A stretch of 64,000 bases of DNA from Farysia itapuensis (GCA_023212645.1 JALBYC010000019.1:1-64000); one strand, 5' to 3'; shown: positions 1 through 11,732, counted from the stretch's first letter. The notes: generated by a model from the letters alone, not told the origin. Translations and numbers: made by a program.

Positions 1-28
1 TAGCCCACTGACTAGATGTCGAAATGAT

Positions 29-65
29 AAACGCTCGCATCGTTGCCTTCGGCAACGACGCTCGC
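29..65. repeat. Short hairpin flanked by 8-bp direct repeats
   Basis: CGTTGCC (41-47) and GGCAACG (51-57) form a perfect 7-bp inverted repeat around TTC. The octamer ACGCTCGC stands on both sides, at 31-38 and 58-65. It lies just past the premature end of the gag frame, where the gag zinc knuckle would be expected. It could be one unit of a satellite with a period of about 27 bp, or a small palindromic insertion with an 8-bp target duplication. The left window edge prevents a decision. Confidence 0.5.
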
Positions 66-73
66 TTTCCACC

Positions 74-826
74 CTAACCTCTGCGACGTTGTTTTTCCCT
101 AGCGGTCAGAGGCTTGAACCGTTTTGACGAGGTTGCGTCAAGGTCCATAGGCGTGACCGTGGTCTGGGCAGAGGCTGAGTTAGAACCGGAGCTAGCATAT
201 ACAGGAGGAGCAATGGGGCGTTGTCGCTCTGCCAGCCTGTCTTGGATCCGATTGTCCAGTCGAATTGCCAGGTTGGTGAGGTCGTTGAGAGTGTCAGGAG
301 TTTTGTCGGCTAAGGCGAGAGCATCTTTGACTTCTGCCTTGAGTCCTTTGTAAAATGTGGCCTTGAGAGACCTGTCGTCCCAATCCAGATGCGCCGCGTA
401 CTGCAGGAACTGGGCTGCATACGAGGCTACAGTTGCGGTTTGACGGAGGTCGAGCAAGCGGTTGGTAATCGTCCGGATTCGGTCCGGGTCCCCCAGATGG
501 TCCGCGAGCTTCTGTGCGAACAGTTCGAAGCTCGAGAGGATCGGATCGGCGGAGCTCTTGGTCAGGAACGGCTCGAACCAAGTGAAAGCGGTTCCCCGCA
601 GGTACGAGGCGGTGAACATGATCTTGGAGGTCTCGCTGGTAAAAATGGCCGGATTGGCCGCGAGGTATAGGCGGACATGGGAGAGAAACGTATGACAGAA
701 TGTCTTGTCTTTCCCATCATACTCCGGCGGCTTCTTGAGGTGTTTGGATAGTTCCTTGGCCGCGTCGGGAACCGTCTGCGGAAAGAAAGCCTCCGAAGTA
801 GCTGGGAGCGATTCAGCGGTGGACAT
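74..826 (-). mobile_element. Truncated Ty3/gypsy-type retrotransposon gag
   Basis: A 250-residue capsid-type gag read from the ATG at 824-826. It carries the usual Retrotrans_gag pattern: an N-terminal KPPEYDG segment, then a helical domain with GTAFTWFEPFL, a DPDRIRTITNRLLDLRQ-like stretch and FYKGLKAEVKDAL, ending in PLTAREKQRRR. In intact elements that basic tail leads into a CX2CX4HX4C zinc knuckle and then pol. Here a TAG follows RRRG and no knuckle or pol frame is visible before the window edge, so the element is broken or interrupted. The open frame extends upstream of the ATG to about 1249, but that part is low-complexity and is probably leader or LTR DNA. LTR borders could not be fixed. 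Confidence 0.75.
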
Positions 827-3800
827 GGTAGGTTGGTAGGTGGCTTCGTAGATGACAAGGGGTGGTGAAGTTTTGATGTGGAATGTCGGATACCGGGGGA
901 GGTTGAGGACCTCAATCCTCAAAGTAATATGTTTGAGGGAAGCTAGGAACGATGGCCGGGGATACCGACAGGGTTTTCGCTGGAAAAAAGGCAGAATGCA
1001 GCGCAGATGGAACGTATACTTGGCCAGAGAGGCCGAAAGGACACGATCAAGGACGGGGAATCCCTGGAGAAGGGAAATCTGCCTGCAAGGATGTCGATGA
1101 TTGCCGCGTAGTGCGGATCGATGCATGATGAGGCACGGGAAGTAGCGTGCCTGGCGGAAACGTAGACTGTGGCCAGAGAGTGCGAGTATGGTGGCACTCT
1201 GACTGAGGATGTGGGAAACTTTCCCACGAGCGGGAAGGCCGGTTGTCACGGGAATCGACGGTTGTTACAGAACGTGGGTCGATATTGGACTGAGAGAAGC
1301 TGATCAGGTGGTACACAACAGGAGGTTGGAGGTCGAAAAGTTGGATGTCCAACTTTTTTCGCAAAGTGACAGGTAGATTGGCACTGGACGTGCATACCCG
1401 GCAAAAGAGACCCTGTTGAAATTAGAATTTTGGGCCAGAACCCCGGGATTTCGGCAATCCAAAAATTGCAACAACGAAACGCGGGGAAAGAGCAACTGGC
1501 AGACTGTTGAACACCACGATCGGAGCAATTGAACGACTGGAGGATACTGCAAACTGAGCAGTCGGACAGTTAGCGGGTGCTGCAACTGTTGGCGAAGCTT
1601 CGAAGAAGAACGGTCAAAGATAATGATCGAGTGCGGTTGGAACTTTGACCAAATGTCAGACAGCGATACTGAAGGAGCTTTGGTGGCAGCCGCAGGCGAT
1701 CATATCAGAGACGGAAGCAAGGAGACATGGTCAAGTCGAAGACAAGGCGGAAAGGAATCAGGCGCTCTTGGGAGTGACGATACGAAAGTGGTCAAAGTTC
1801 GAGGAGTGGACTATGTACAAAGGAATGAATAAACTATATACGCAATGGTCGTGTGACTCGGAGCAAAGACGGAGCTTGGGAGGCGGTTCAGGAACGAGAC
1901 AGCTTGGTGATGCCTACCTAGCATGACAAGAGCCGGCACTAGATGTTGGGTGTGTTTCTCTGGTTGTCAGCGCCGCTGCTGCAGATGCTGATGTGAAAAG
2001 TGTTGCCGATGCAAAACCGTCGTGCTGCAAAGCGTAAAAGCGGTTGTTGATGCTGCTGGCGCTGCAGTCGATGCTGTCTGAGGCTGATGTGGTCGGTCTT
2101 CGCAATTGCTTCTGCTCCTGCTCTCGTCCTTGCAGTTTCTTTCAAGCTTCATGCTTGCTCTCCATGCAACTGTTAGTCAGCCGATCCTGCTCTATTCGCA
2201 GTCGCAGTTGCTGTTGGTATTGCTCTCTAGCGACAGCCTGTACGGAGACAAAAGTGCGTGAACAAGTTGTTATCGATCTGCTGACTTACAGTGGAATCGC
2301 GCACAGGCGAGACAAGCGATAGCAACCATGCACATCTCTGAATTACTGCACATATGCCGGCATTGTTGAACACATACTGGCATTGCTGAACATATGCTGG
2401 CGCTGCTATATGTATTTGCATGGTTGCGGATACTTGCATGCTTGCCTAAATTCGCACTGCTGGGTGGGACACTGCGCGCTGAACACTGACAGGGACAGGC
2501 GCTTCGCTGTATCCTGCGGTGCTGCGAAAGTGCCAGCGCTTGTGCGAATGCTCGATGCAGTTGGTCATGCTGGACGGTGAGAGTGGTGAGAAGAGATGAG
2601 AACGGAATCTTCGAAGCCAGTCGAAATCTGGTGGCTTCGGAAGTCGGCCAAGATCACAGAAGTCGGCTGGCTGCCTTCTTGCCGACATCTGGAAAGCCAA
2701 GAATCTGCTGCCCGACTCTCTTGTCTATTCAGCACATTCGAGAGTGTTCAGCAAGGTGTCAGGCGATCTAAACGCTACAACATGCGATGGTTTCGTATCA
2801 ATGCCATTGTGCATAGCACTGCAGCAATCTGACGGAGTCTTTCACGCATGGACTGCTTTTGTCTGCGTGATCCTTATGCCTTGCCGTTTTCGAAGCAAGC
2901 TTCACACAGACAGCAGCTTGCAGTCCTCGTTGCAGGACGTGAATGAACGCCGCCCCCTTGCGTAAGCGCTACACTGATGAAGGTGGGCGCACGGTCTTGC
3001 GTGTTAGCTCCCATCATTGCTGTCCCTCTTTGCCAAAGTCCTGGACCGACGCACAGATGCGACCTTCAGTCCGTCTGCAGCCACCGACAATCATGGAAGT
3101 AAGGAGGTTTCTGCGACTGGAATGGGCGGGCAAGTGCGATGGAAATTTCCTGATGCTAGTGCTGCGACCAATGCTGTCACTGTTGCCATTGCTAGAGCAG
3201 CAGCTGCTTGTTTCGGCATTGTGTCGCTATCGTCGTTGGGACTATTGCAGTCACAGGCCGATATCTAAAGGCTGTCAGAGAAAGCTGAGATGCCCTTGGC
3301 ATAGACGAAGGTTACCTCAAGAGAACCTCAGGACATTGGCCAATCTCTGGTCCCAAGGCGTGATGAGGCGAAGGAGGCGCGAGCAAGGGGCGACCATCGA
3401 TCTGTTGATTCATGCAACAAGCTACAATTATCGGCAGAGCGCACAAAAGAGACGAGCAATGCTTGCTGTGCTAAGTTTGGTGTTGCTGAGTGCACTTGTA
3501 ATGCTGAATGCCCGTATATGGTTGAGTGTACTTGCATTGGTGATCGCACTTGTCTGCTGAGGAAGTTCTGACGCTGCATGCTAAGCACTGACAAGGATGA
3601 AGTTATATCTTAAGGTGCTTGGACTGCGCTCAAGTGTTGCCAACGCGGAAGTTTGCCCGCCTATGCGAGATGATGAAAAGTTTCGGAAGAGATGTAGATG
3701 ACACTCTCAAAGCACCTCGGTATATGCTGGACTGAGAGTCTGCTCGGCTTTACGTGCATCAGATTGTACCGCGAGTCTAGCTTGTGCAATAGTAAGCTGC

Positions 3801-3970
3801 CTTGAAGTCCTTTCTCGTGAAAGAGAAAGGCAGTCACTCTGCCGACAGCAAGGGTCGTTCGTGGTCTGGTGAATACGGCTCACGCATTGTCAGCTCCCGA
3901 AGAACAGGACAAAGCCGTGTGACAAAGAGGTTTGGCAGGGCGCACATCGTTGGCGTATCGTTGAGATAGC
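827..3970. repeat. Gene-free degenerate repetitive region
   Basis: About 3.1 kb with no convincing gene on either strand; every open frame is short, biased and unlike a known family. The part next to gag (827 to about 1600) is probably leader or LTR material of the broken element, including a TGTCACGGG at about 1234-1242 that resembles a gypsy LTR end. From about 1960 to 3560 the DNA is a diffuse pattern of TTGCTGAACA, GCATTGCTG and TGAGTGCACTTG words, as in an old, mutated minisatellite. The clearest copies are three 20-bp units at 2349-2408 and TGA-N-acttg repeats about 18 bp apart at 3487-3557. Confidence 0.5.
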
Positions 3971-6900
3971 TCAGGAAGCCGCGCTTCCAAGCCCGTTGGG
4001 CTGCGCGCGGTACTGTTTGGACCAATCCCACCGCTCCTGACGATACCTGAGGGTCGTTTCCTCGTTGTGACGTGCATGTGCGCTGCCCATCTTTGCCATC
4101 TCCTCTAGGAGCGCTAGGAAGGTGTCGCCTACGTCCCACAAGCTTTGACTGGCCTCCTCACCAAGTCCGGGCTGTCCGTTGGGATTGTTCGAACTGACGC
4201 CAGGACTGTCGCCGTATGTGGTACTCCAGGAAGACCCAGCAGCGTGAGCCTCGGCAGCCATGGCGTAGGCATGCTGAGCAAACATTCGCAGATGACGAGG
4301 CCAGCGGACAGCACGCAAGGAGGCATCCATTGTCTTGCCAACCGCGTTGCCGGTCTTTTCACCATCTGTAACGATCTCGACGTTTGCGCATGCACTTTCG
4401 ACAGGTTTCAAAGCCGCAGCTCTGGCGCGATGAAGAGCTAGCAGCTTTTGCGCGACAGCACCTGTCTCCCACAGGACAGCAACAGATGCTGGCATAGGCT
4501 GCCTGGTAAAGCGCGGTCTCGGTAAGAGCAGACGTCCTTGAAAGTCTCTTGTGGCGACGCCGTCGTCTTCGCTTTCTGACTCTGCTGCAACTGCACCACC
4601 AGAGATAAGATCGAAATTGGACCGTGCCTCGTCCCTCGGCATAAGTGTGGAAGCTATGCGTAAAGACTTGTCGGTCTTGATCGTTGTCCTTTCGGGGAAA
4701 AGGTAGAAAAATGCTTGGATCGAGGTAAAGAGTCGGCACATGAAAAGCACGCATAGCCGCGAGTGAATGAACGCAGCGACACGCAACGGCATTTCTGGTC
4801 CGTCGTACTCCAATGTGCCAACCCGATCCATCAGCCAATCCAGCGTAGTTTCCATGTCAGTGATGGCAAGCTGCAGATCTGGCTCGGGCCCATGTCCAGT
4901 ACAAATATCGGCCAAGGGAGTGTGCAAGAGACGATTGATGCGGCCGTACATCCGAAAGATGAGGTCTCGAGTTTGTGTCAAATAGCCATTAGATGCCGGG
5001 TGGACTTTTGGGGTCCAATTTGATCCTCTGTGAATAAGATCGTCGGCATCCGCAGGTTCTAGCTCGAGCATGTAGATGTCAAACTTGGGTGTCTGCATCT
5101 CCGACGTTTGAATCCAGTAAGCTGCAGTGACGATCAGCGATATTTGTCGGCGAATGGCTTCCAATTCAATGACGTCTTGAATCATGGAACGCGCGTCTGC
5201 GATACGTGGGAGCGGAGCGCGTGAATCGTCACAGGTGCTCCCTGTGATTTCAAGAGCCTGCTGCAGAACCTCCGGCCCTTCCCATGGAGTTTTCCAGCTT
5301 GGTGAATCCGGCTTTGCGTCAAGTTGATGCAATCTCCAGCAATACACCAGCCGAAAGAGCCACATTTTGCGCTGTGCCTGTCCTTTGCTGCTCAAGCCAT
5401 CTTCTCCGGCACCCATTTCGAGAAGCATCCCCGTCATGATAAGCCGAGGATCGACTTCACCGCTTCGAATCTTTTGGATCATGAGGTCGTTGGCCAGCGA
5501 CCAGCTTCTTCGTGCAAAATTGAGCATCTGGGCTCGATCCTCGCCTTCCAAGCGGCAGTAATTGTTCGCGCATCGTAGCACGACTTCGCCAGCCTGCAAA
5601 TCCAGATCCTCGATGTTCATACTGTCAGGAAGCAGCAACGCTCGATGGGCTAGGAATGCTAGCAGAGCCAGGAGAACATGAGCAGGAGGATCACGTCCAG
5701 GTGAGCCCGATATTGAGCCAAACAAATACCGCGAGGGAATCATCTTCTCAAAAGAGTCCAGCGCCTCGAATTGAGAGATGGCTAGGGCCACAAAAGGACG
5801 ATCCTTTTCCGAATAGTATGGCCTTAATCGGTTGATCAACATGGACTGATCGTGGAAGCGCGAGTCGCCTGCGTCGATACTGACAGACGCTCTGGAGTAG
5901 CTTTGCACGTTACCTGCTTCAGAGTATGGCGACGCGGCAGCAGGACCACTTCCACTGTGGGTATAGGTTGGCGAATCTGCGGAGCGACCGAGGTCAGCTG
6001 GTGAGTTGGCCGCCGATGGCTGTGAACGCCGTACACTGGTGATGCTGTTGGATCTGGGGTGACTTGAAGAGTCCGCAAGTGTCTCCCATGCACTGAGAGA
6101 GGCTTTACTGATGCGATCATAAACATTGGCATGCTCATTGCTGAGCAATTTGGGCGACGCATACTGACCATTGCAAGATTTGCCATCATCCACGTCCAGG
6201 TACTTGCCCGAGTCACGACTAGAAGGGCAGCTTGGCTGGGAGAAGACGGAAGGCGCGGTCGAAGTGGATGATCGGCCGAATTGGTACGCCGAACTGCTGT
6301 CGGATGGACCATAGCTTTCATCTGACCCTCTGTGAGAAAGGTCGGGCCGGGAAGGCTCGCTCCTGGACAGTTCACTGTCGTTCTCGCGATCTCGAGATCC
6401 TTTGGAACGAAACTCTCCTGCCACTGGAGATCGTGCGTTGGGAGACTTGGAAAAGCGTGAGGATGCAGGATCCAAACCTGGCGACAACACTTCGAGTGTG
6501 GTGGTCAAGCCGTTTGCAAGCCCTTTGCTATCGGCCGTGACGCGCGATTTGGCCTCAATGTATGCCTTACCGGCGCTGGTGTGACTTCGAGGCGCGCCGA
6601 CACTGATGCTATCTTCACCGCCGTAAACAGATGCGAACACCGCCTTCTTGCCTTTGGGACCTCGAGGCTTGCGATTCCAGTCAAACACACATAGGTCGTT
6701 GGCTTTTGCTAGTATCGCGGACTCTTCCAGACCCGCTGTTGGCGAGTTTGTGGAATTCAAGGGAGTGAAGGTAGTTCGTATGGTAGCGACGCAATTGGCA
6801 CAAGGGTTTTGACCGTCGCATTTGGATTTGCGCTTTCGACATGGCTCGCACGCCGCCCAGATCTGGAGAGTGAGGAGTTAGTTCCGACAAGTGTGCGATG

Positions 6901-6994
6901 GAGTCAAAAAGCAGCAGAAACATACCCTTTTCCTTTTATTGTCCCGATCACGGCTTTGACCCGCCATCATCTCTGGACTTGCTGTTGAGTCCAT
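3971..6994 (-). CDS. Zn2Cys6 transcription factor with extended zinc-cluster loop
   Basis: Two exons: 6926-6994 and 3971-6862. The 63-nt intron 6863-6925 has a GTATGT donor, CTAAC branch and CTCCAG acceptor. Together they give 986 residues. The start ATG (6992-6994) leads to a basic KRKR stretch, and the intron falls just before the zinc cluster CEPCRKRKSKCDGQNPCANC. The sixth Cys does not come after the usual 6-9 residues but after 33, in LCVFDWNRKPRGPKGKK. A long Ser-rich, disordered linker follows. From about residue 330 there is a fungal-specific transcription factor (MHR) region, with RYLFGSISGS, YCWRLHQLDAK and a C-terminal helical part. It should be a nuclear DNA-binding regulator; the target genes are unknown. 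No regular donor or acceptor lies in the loop, so it appears to be coding. Confidence 0.8.
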
Positions 6995-8032
6995 CGTGGT
7001 CGAGCACTATACGCTTGTTTGTGCTTGGTGAGCGTGCTATCACAAGTTACGGCTAGGATTGCGAAGAAGCACACCCGCGTCTGCCAGTGATGCTCACAGA
7101 GCAGAGCTTGAGTCAGAGTGGTGCGTGTCGCGCTACAAAGTCCAGGCAAAGACGAGTCTCGAGTCAATGTGTGTTTTAGCGTCGCCAGGCCGGCCAACCT
7201 GAGGAAGGGCTTACAGAACTTGTCGCAGAGGTAGCCAGAGTCAGCATGAATGGGCGGAAGGCTTGGAAGCAAAGTGCACGCTATTGGTGGCAGCTGATGC
7301 CGAAGGTCGGCTGCGCAAAGCAATGGGCAAGGGAAGGCTGACGGACTTTGACAGTGCTGGAGAAATAGTGGCCGAGGCAGAATTGCTGGAACGAAGATGA
7401 CGGACGGAGGTTAGGAAGCCTCTCTGTGCGGAACAAGAAAATTGGGCGAAATTGCTCCGCGATGGTGACGATCGTAGCGAGATGAGAAAGAAGCTGGGGA
7501 TCCGATGAGGTTTAGCGGGAACAGGGCTGGAGAAACGGAAATGTAGCCGAGGAGACTCGTGATAGCGGGACCCTGGTTTCGCGAAACGAATTCTGCGCCA
7601 CAATCAGAGGAGGTCGAACGAGGGTGGGTATACATACAGAGAAGGCTTATTCTACATGACCACACCTGTGATCCAGACAGACACAATGCAGCGGCTGAGC
7701 AGCTTTCTGGCCGGAGAAGCGGCTTTACGGCAAACTGCTGGACAAAGCTACAAAGTGCGCATCTGATTGCAAGATTATTCTAACCGGGGCTCCCGTGTCT
7801 GAGCAATTCGGCATCCGCGTATCTGCGTCGAGATTTTGAATTCGGCCGTCGTTTTGACAGCCGCGCTCATGTGGATCACTTGCATTCACTTGGTTTTCCG
7901 CATTCCGCAGGAACTGCATGCTGCCGCTACTCACATCTCAATGTACCCTATCTCGTTCTCGTTCGACATACTCGTTCACCGACAGGTTAGCACTGAACAG
8001 AAGAGGTACGCTGTTGTTTACTCCATTTGCTT
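6995..8032. other. Intergenic region upstream of the C6 factor
   Basis: About 1 kb between the start of the C6 transcription factor and the 3' end of GPN1, both on the minus strand. I read no convincing gene in it: the open frames on either strand are short and low-complexity. It should hold the promoter and 5' leader of the C6 factor and the GPN1 3' UTR. Confidence 0.5.
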
Positions 8033-9394
8033 CTATCCCGTTTGAGGCCACACTGTTCCATCTCCTCGGTCGTAGTCGGCTCCCGGGTACTCGTAATGTG
8101 GTAACTCCTCGTCCGAATCCTATCGCAAGACACAGAGTCAATCGTCGAATGTTTGCACCTCGAGCTCGCTTGTTCTTAAACTTACCGGCTCAATGATTTG
8201 TCCATCCCCTTCGTAGCTTTCGTCCAATGGGGACGAGACTGCGCTGGTCTTGTTGCGTGAAGATGCTGCGTTCTGGCTCGTCTTGTTATCCGCTCCACCA
8301 ACTTTCATGTCTCGCATAAGTCGAGCCAGCTGCTCTTTCTTGCTTTGCTCCCTCTTTTGGTCACGGTCTCGGGCTAGACGCTCCAGATCGGGGCGATAGT
8401 CGGTTAGGTATTCCGTCCTTGCCTCTTGCACTGCCCGTACGAATCCATCCAGTCCATGACCCGTCACAGAGGAAACGCCCACTGTCTGCACGCCGTCATG
8501 TCGTTGTCAGTCAGCGAGTCTGATTCACCCTACCAGATGCGCACTTACCTTGAGATTCTTGTAGAACTCGTCCAGAACCAGGCTCATGCTGTTCATCAGA
8601 CTGTTCATGTAACCCTGTCCTCCCTCTGTATCTGTACCGACGTTCGCGGTACCTGTGAGGTTGATGGTATTGGCAGGCTCTGTCGCGTTGCCAGCACGCA
8701 GGGCTCCTTGGAACTTTTCGAAGTCTTGCATCCACTCGAGCGCAAAGTCATGCGGTTGCGCATCAGTCTTGTTGAAGACCAAGATGAAGGGCAGCTTGGT
8801 TTTGTACAAGATGCTGCAGGCATACAGCATATTACTCATGAACGTCGCAGGCGCTGTCGTTCGCGGAGTATCAATGATATAGGCGACACAGGTTGGCATC
8901 GAGCTTGCTAAAGCGTCCGTAATGATCGATCCAGACGCTGACCACGTGAAAATCTCGATCTGTCCGGGGGTATCTAAGACGATGTGATCAACCTCTGTTG
9001 CCCGTTTCTCCAGGATACCAAGGACTTGATCGAATTTCGTTGTGAACAAATTGAGCGCGGTGAGAATTCCGCCGTTGGGTCCAAGATTGTACTGCTCCAT
9101 CACCCGGGCGTAATCGACAGTATCTCGGATGTCGACGTTGGGGTCGTATCCAAGCGAGCCGACAGCTGGATCTAGGTTGACCATGTAAGGCGCTCTCATT
9201 GTCCCAATAGATGCTGCATCGTCTTGGTCTGTTTCATTCGCAGCGCCGGCTTGTTCAGCCAGATGGTTGTGCAAACTGGCTGTGAAAGTTGACTTGCCGG
9301 ACCCTGCCATGCCAATCACAATGATAGAAGTCGCGCGTGGAATAGGCGGCAGCAGGCTGCTGGACGAAGGCTCGGCCGCTGATTGTGGGGTCAT
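8033..9394 (-). CDS. GPN1: GPN-loop GTPase 1 (RNA polymerase II assembly/import)
   Basis: Three exons: 8549-9394, 8186-8485 and 8033-8119, 410 residues. Introns 8486-8548 (63 nt) and 8120-8185 (66 nt) both start GTAAGT, and both junctions are phase 0. The G1 loop GMAGSGKST, the family-defining GPN loop [18 protein letters not shown] (G3) and NKTD (G4) are all present. The C-terminal exon adds a conserved acidic tail ([13 protein letters not shown]). Family members (yeast Npa3, human XAB1) form GTP-dependent dimers that help assemble RNA polymerase II and carry it into the nucleus. The last 28 codons appear only after the second intron is removed, so a plain ORF call would give a wrong tail. 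Confidence 0.93.
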
Positions 9395-9668
9395 TGTGAT
9401 GATGTGTGACTATGACGCTGTTCTGTTCTGTGTCTGACCAACAATTTTTGAGCAGGATGGCAGAGAAAGAAGAGTGGAGTCAAAGCCGATTCCCGAAGCT
9501 CCTTAGCCAAAAGCAAAAACCAAAAAAGCACATCAACACTGGTATGCAAAATGGGTCATGAAAATCAGGATGTTTATTGCAAAAGATGTTGAGAGACAGA
9601 GCCAGCACAGATGTAGCTGCACGGTTTTGTAGCAGGCGGGCAGGACTCTGGAAAAATTGCCTCGATAA

Positions 9669-11732
9669 CTAATAGCCTTCAAGGTCCAACGCCTCGAGAG
9701 CTAGGTCGTCTTCGCCATCGTCATCGTCATCCTCGTCTTCCTCGTCTTCTTCGTCCTCGTCTTCTTCGTCTTCATCTTCGTTCTCGATCTCATCTTCATC
9801 CTCTTCATCTATGTCCTCGCACTCGTCAGCTCGGGATCGTTTCTCGTCTGCACTCTCGCAGTCGTCCACTTTGTTCTCTAGCACCAATTGGCTCGTGAGT
9901 TGCGCATTGCTTGATGTTTCTGGACGATTCCTCGGTTCAGTATTCAAGGAAAGTGTCTCTGAGAGATCATGCATCTGAATATCGCCAGAAAGTATTTGTG
10001 CGGATTCTGCAGCCAGATTCTGGGTCAGCTGATCGGCTGATTCAGTAAGGTAAGCCCGTGTTGGACTTGAAGACGTTCCACGAGAGTTACGAGGTGCTTG
10101 CCCTCGATTCAAGCTGGAAGCGGACTCTTCGAACAGATCAGTGATGTTTGGGCGCGACGTAGGAGCAAAGTGTGCCTTTGTGGGAGTTTGCTCCCCATCT
10201 TCGCGAAACTGCTGAGACCAAGGCCGTGTCCCAAGTTGAGTGCCCGAGCTCTGGTGCTTCATCTCCCGATCATCGAAGCTGGTTCGTGCGTCCGTAAAGC
10301 AAAGGGATTTATCTTTGTCAACGAAAGCAGACCCCATAGAGTCTGGTCGAGCTCTCGGGGTGCTGATCTCAAAGTCTTCACCACGGGGATCATCATCCCT
10401 CAGCCCGGCAACAGCAAGAGGCAAATGGATGCTTCTGCTACCCTCGGTGGGACTTGCTGGGGGGGAGATCGAGTTCTTTGCGTCGTAGGGATCAGCTCCT
10501 TGGCTAAGTTGCTCTTCTAGGAAGTTGACAACCGATACAGGCGATTGAACAGGAACATTCATGCATCCTACAGTAGAAGTAGACCCCTGGCGCTCCATGG
10601 GATGCAGGAGCGAACTCCGCAGATCCATCATGACTCTTGGCTTGGGCGAGCCGGACTGTGGTGAAACGTTGCTTGAGGATGCCGCCAGCCTTTTTGCCAG
10701 TCCTTCGGCTACCGGTGCCTGAGATACGGAGCGAGATATGGAGGAACCCGCCCCAGTGCGACCAGCACGACTGCTAGGCCGAGAAAGAGAGTGAGGCGGT
10801 GTCTGCGCGCCTCCAGTGCTGATAGATGAGGCACGAGAATGCTGCGGACGCAGCGGAGTTACCGACCGCGGAATGTTGCTCGGGGGAAGTGGCGGTGGTG
10901 GCAACTCTGGGTCAAGATCAAAGAACAGCTTGAGCGATGGATGTAGTATAGGCAATTGATGATCACGACGCGAAGCTTGCAATGAGTGAATTGGGGGAGC
11001 GAGATTATTCTTCTCCGCACTACCAAATTGCTCCGTAGAAGTATGCTGTCCATTGACAGAGCTCGAGTGAGCCCACGAGTATGGATCCGTGAGAACATGG
11101 AGAGGATTTGGAGAAGGCCAGAGCCATGAGGGAATATGATTACGCGGCGGCAGACGAAGGCCATCAGGTTGGCCAAACTTGGCCAGAAATGACGAGAGGT
11201 GGGAAGGCACCTCTGTCCATTCCGAAGAGCTCGAGTCGCGAAGCGCTCTTCCTAGCTCGGCGAGAATGGCAGGACTGGACCAGGCCTGAACCTTCCTCAT
11301 GCATGCTATCAATGTGTTGGTGACCTCCACGCCATCGAGGCAATGTACGTAAAGAGGGTAGTTTCGGCGGTCGAGCATGATAGCAATGGCCCGAGCCGCA
11401 CCTTCTCTGGTGAGACCACCGCTTTCGTCTTTGGGCTTCTCGCAACGAACATGGACCAAGCGAATTGAATGAGCTTCTGGCGTATTGGCAACCCAAGTCT
11501 TGACTCCGGCGTCGTTCTCTAGGGGCCGTGGCGTCAGACTGAGAATAGTTCGCAAGTGAAGCCTTGAAAGAAAGGAAAGATTCCTTGTCTTTGGGTAGGC
11601 TCCCCTATATACATTTTCGTACAGCTTATTGGCTCTGGGTCCTTCCCCACCGTTTGGCTGAACTGTTGCCTCCACTGGAGCAAAGGCAAGCGTTGAGAAC
11701 CGTAGCGGCGGAGTGAACGGCTGCAAAGACAT
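9669..11732 (-). CDS. Oca/Siw14-type tyrosine-phosphatase-like protein, probably catalytically dead
   Basis: 687 residues in one exon from the ATG at 11730-11732. The N-terminal 190 residues match the fungal Siw14/Oca family (PF03162 type): YRGAYPKTRNLSFL, LRTILSLTP and LYVHCLDGVEVTNTLIACMRK. The CX5R signature should read H-C-x5-R, but here Cys is followed by LDGVEV, so the phosphate-binding Arg is replaced by Val. This resembles the divergent members of the yeast Oca complex (Oca2/Oca4/Oca6) rather than active Siw14 or Oca1. From about residue 240 the chain is long, Ser/Pro-rich and disordered, ending in an Asp/Glu run of about 50 residues. A regulatory, non-catalytic role is likely. Confidence 0.72.
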   Translation of the reverse strand: MSLQPFTPPLRFSTLAFAPVEATVQPNGGEGPRANKLYENVYRGAYPKTRNLSFLSRLHLRTILSLTPRPLENDAGVKTWVANTPEAHSIRLVHVRCEKPKDESGGLTREGAARAIAIMLDRRNYPLYVHCLDGVEVTNTLIACMRKVQAWSSPAILAELGRALRDSSSSEWTEVPSHLSSFLAKFGQPDGLRLPPRNHIPSWLWPSPNPLHVLTDPYSWAHSSSVNGQHTSTEQFGSAEKNNLAPPIHSLQASRRDHQLPILHPSLKLFFDLDPELPPPPLPPSNIPRSVTPLRPQHSRASSISTGGAQTPPHSLSRPSSRAGRTGAGSSISRSVSQAPVAEGLAKRLAASSSNVSPQSGSPKPRVMMDLRSSLLHPMERQGSTSTVGCMNVPVQSPVSVVNFLEEQLSQGADPYDAKNSISPPASPTEGSRSIHLPLAVAGLRDDDPRGEDFEISTPRARPDSMGSAFVDKDKSLCFTDARTSFDDREMKHQSSGTQLGTRPWSQQFREDGEQTPTKAHFAPTSRPNITDLFEESASSLNRGQAPRNSRGTSSSPTRAYLTESADQLTQNLAAESAQILSGDIQMHDLSETLSLNTEPRNRPETSSNAQLTSQLVLENKVDDCESADEKRSRADECEDIDEEDEDEIENEDEDEEDEDEEDEEDEDDDDDGEDDLALEALDLEGY

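Noticed and set aside
1230..1320. Short LTR between TGTCACGGG and ACACAACA
   Set aside because: At about 85 bp it is too short for a gypsy LTR, no second copy lies in the window, and no primer-binding site was found.
6681..6923. Separate 80-codon minus-strand ORF over the C6 factor start
   Set aside because: It reads through the intron and the zinc cluster in the wrong frame; splicing 6863-6925 explains the region better.
7241..7686. Overlapping minus-strand frames upstream of the C6 factor
   Set aside because: Ser/Arg-biased, overlapping each other in different frames, no recognisable domain; treated as promoter DNA.
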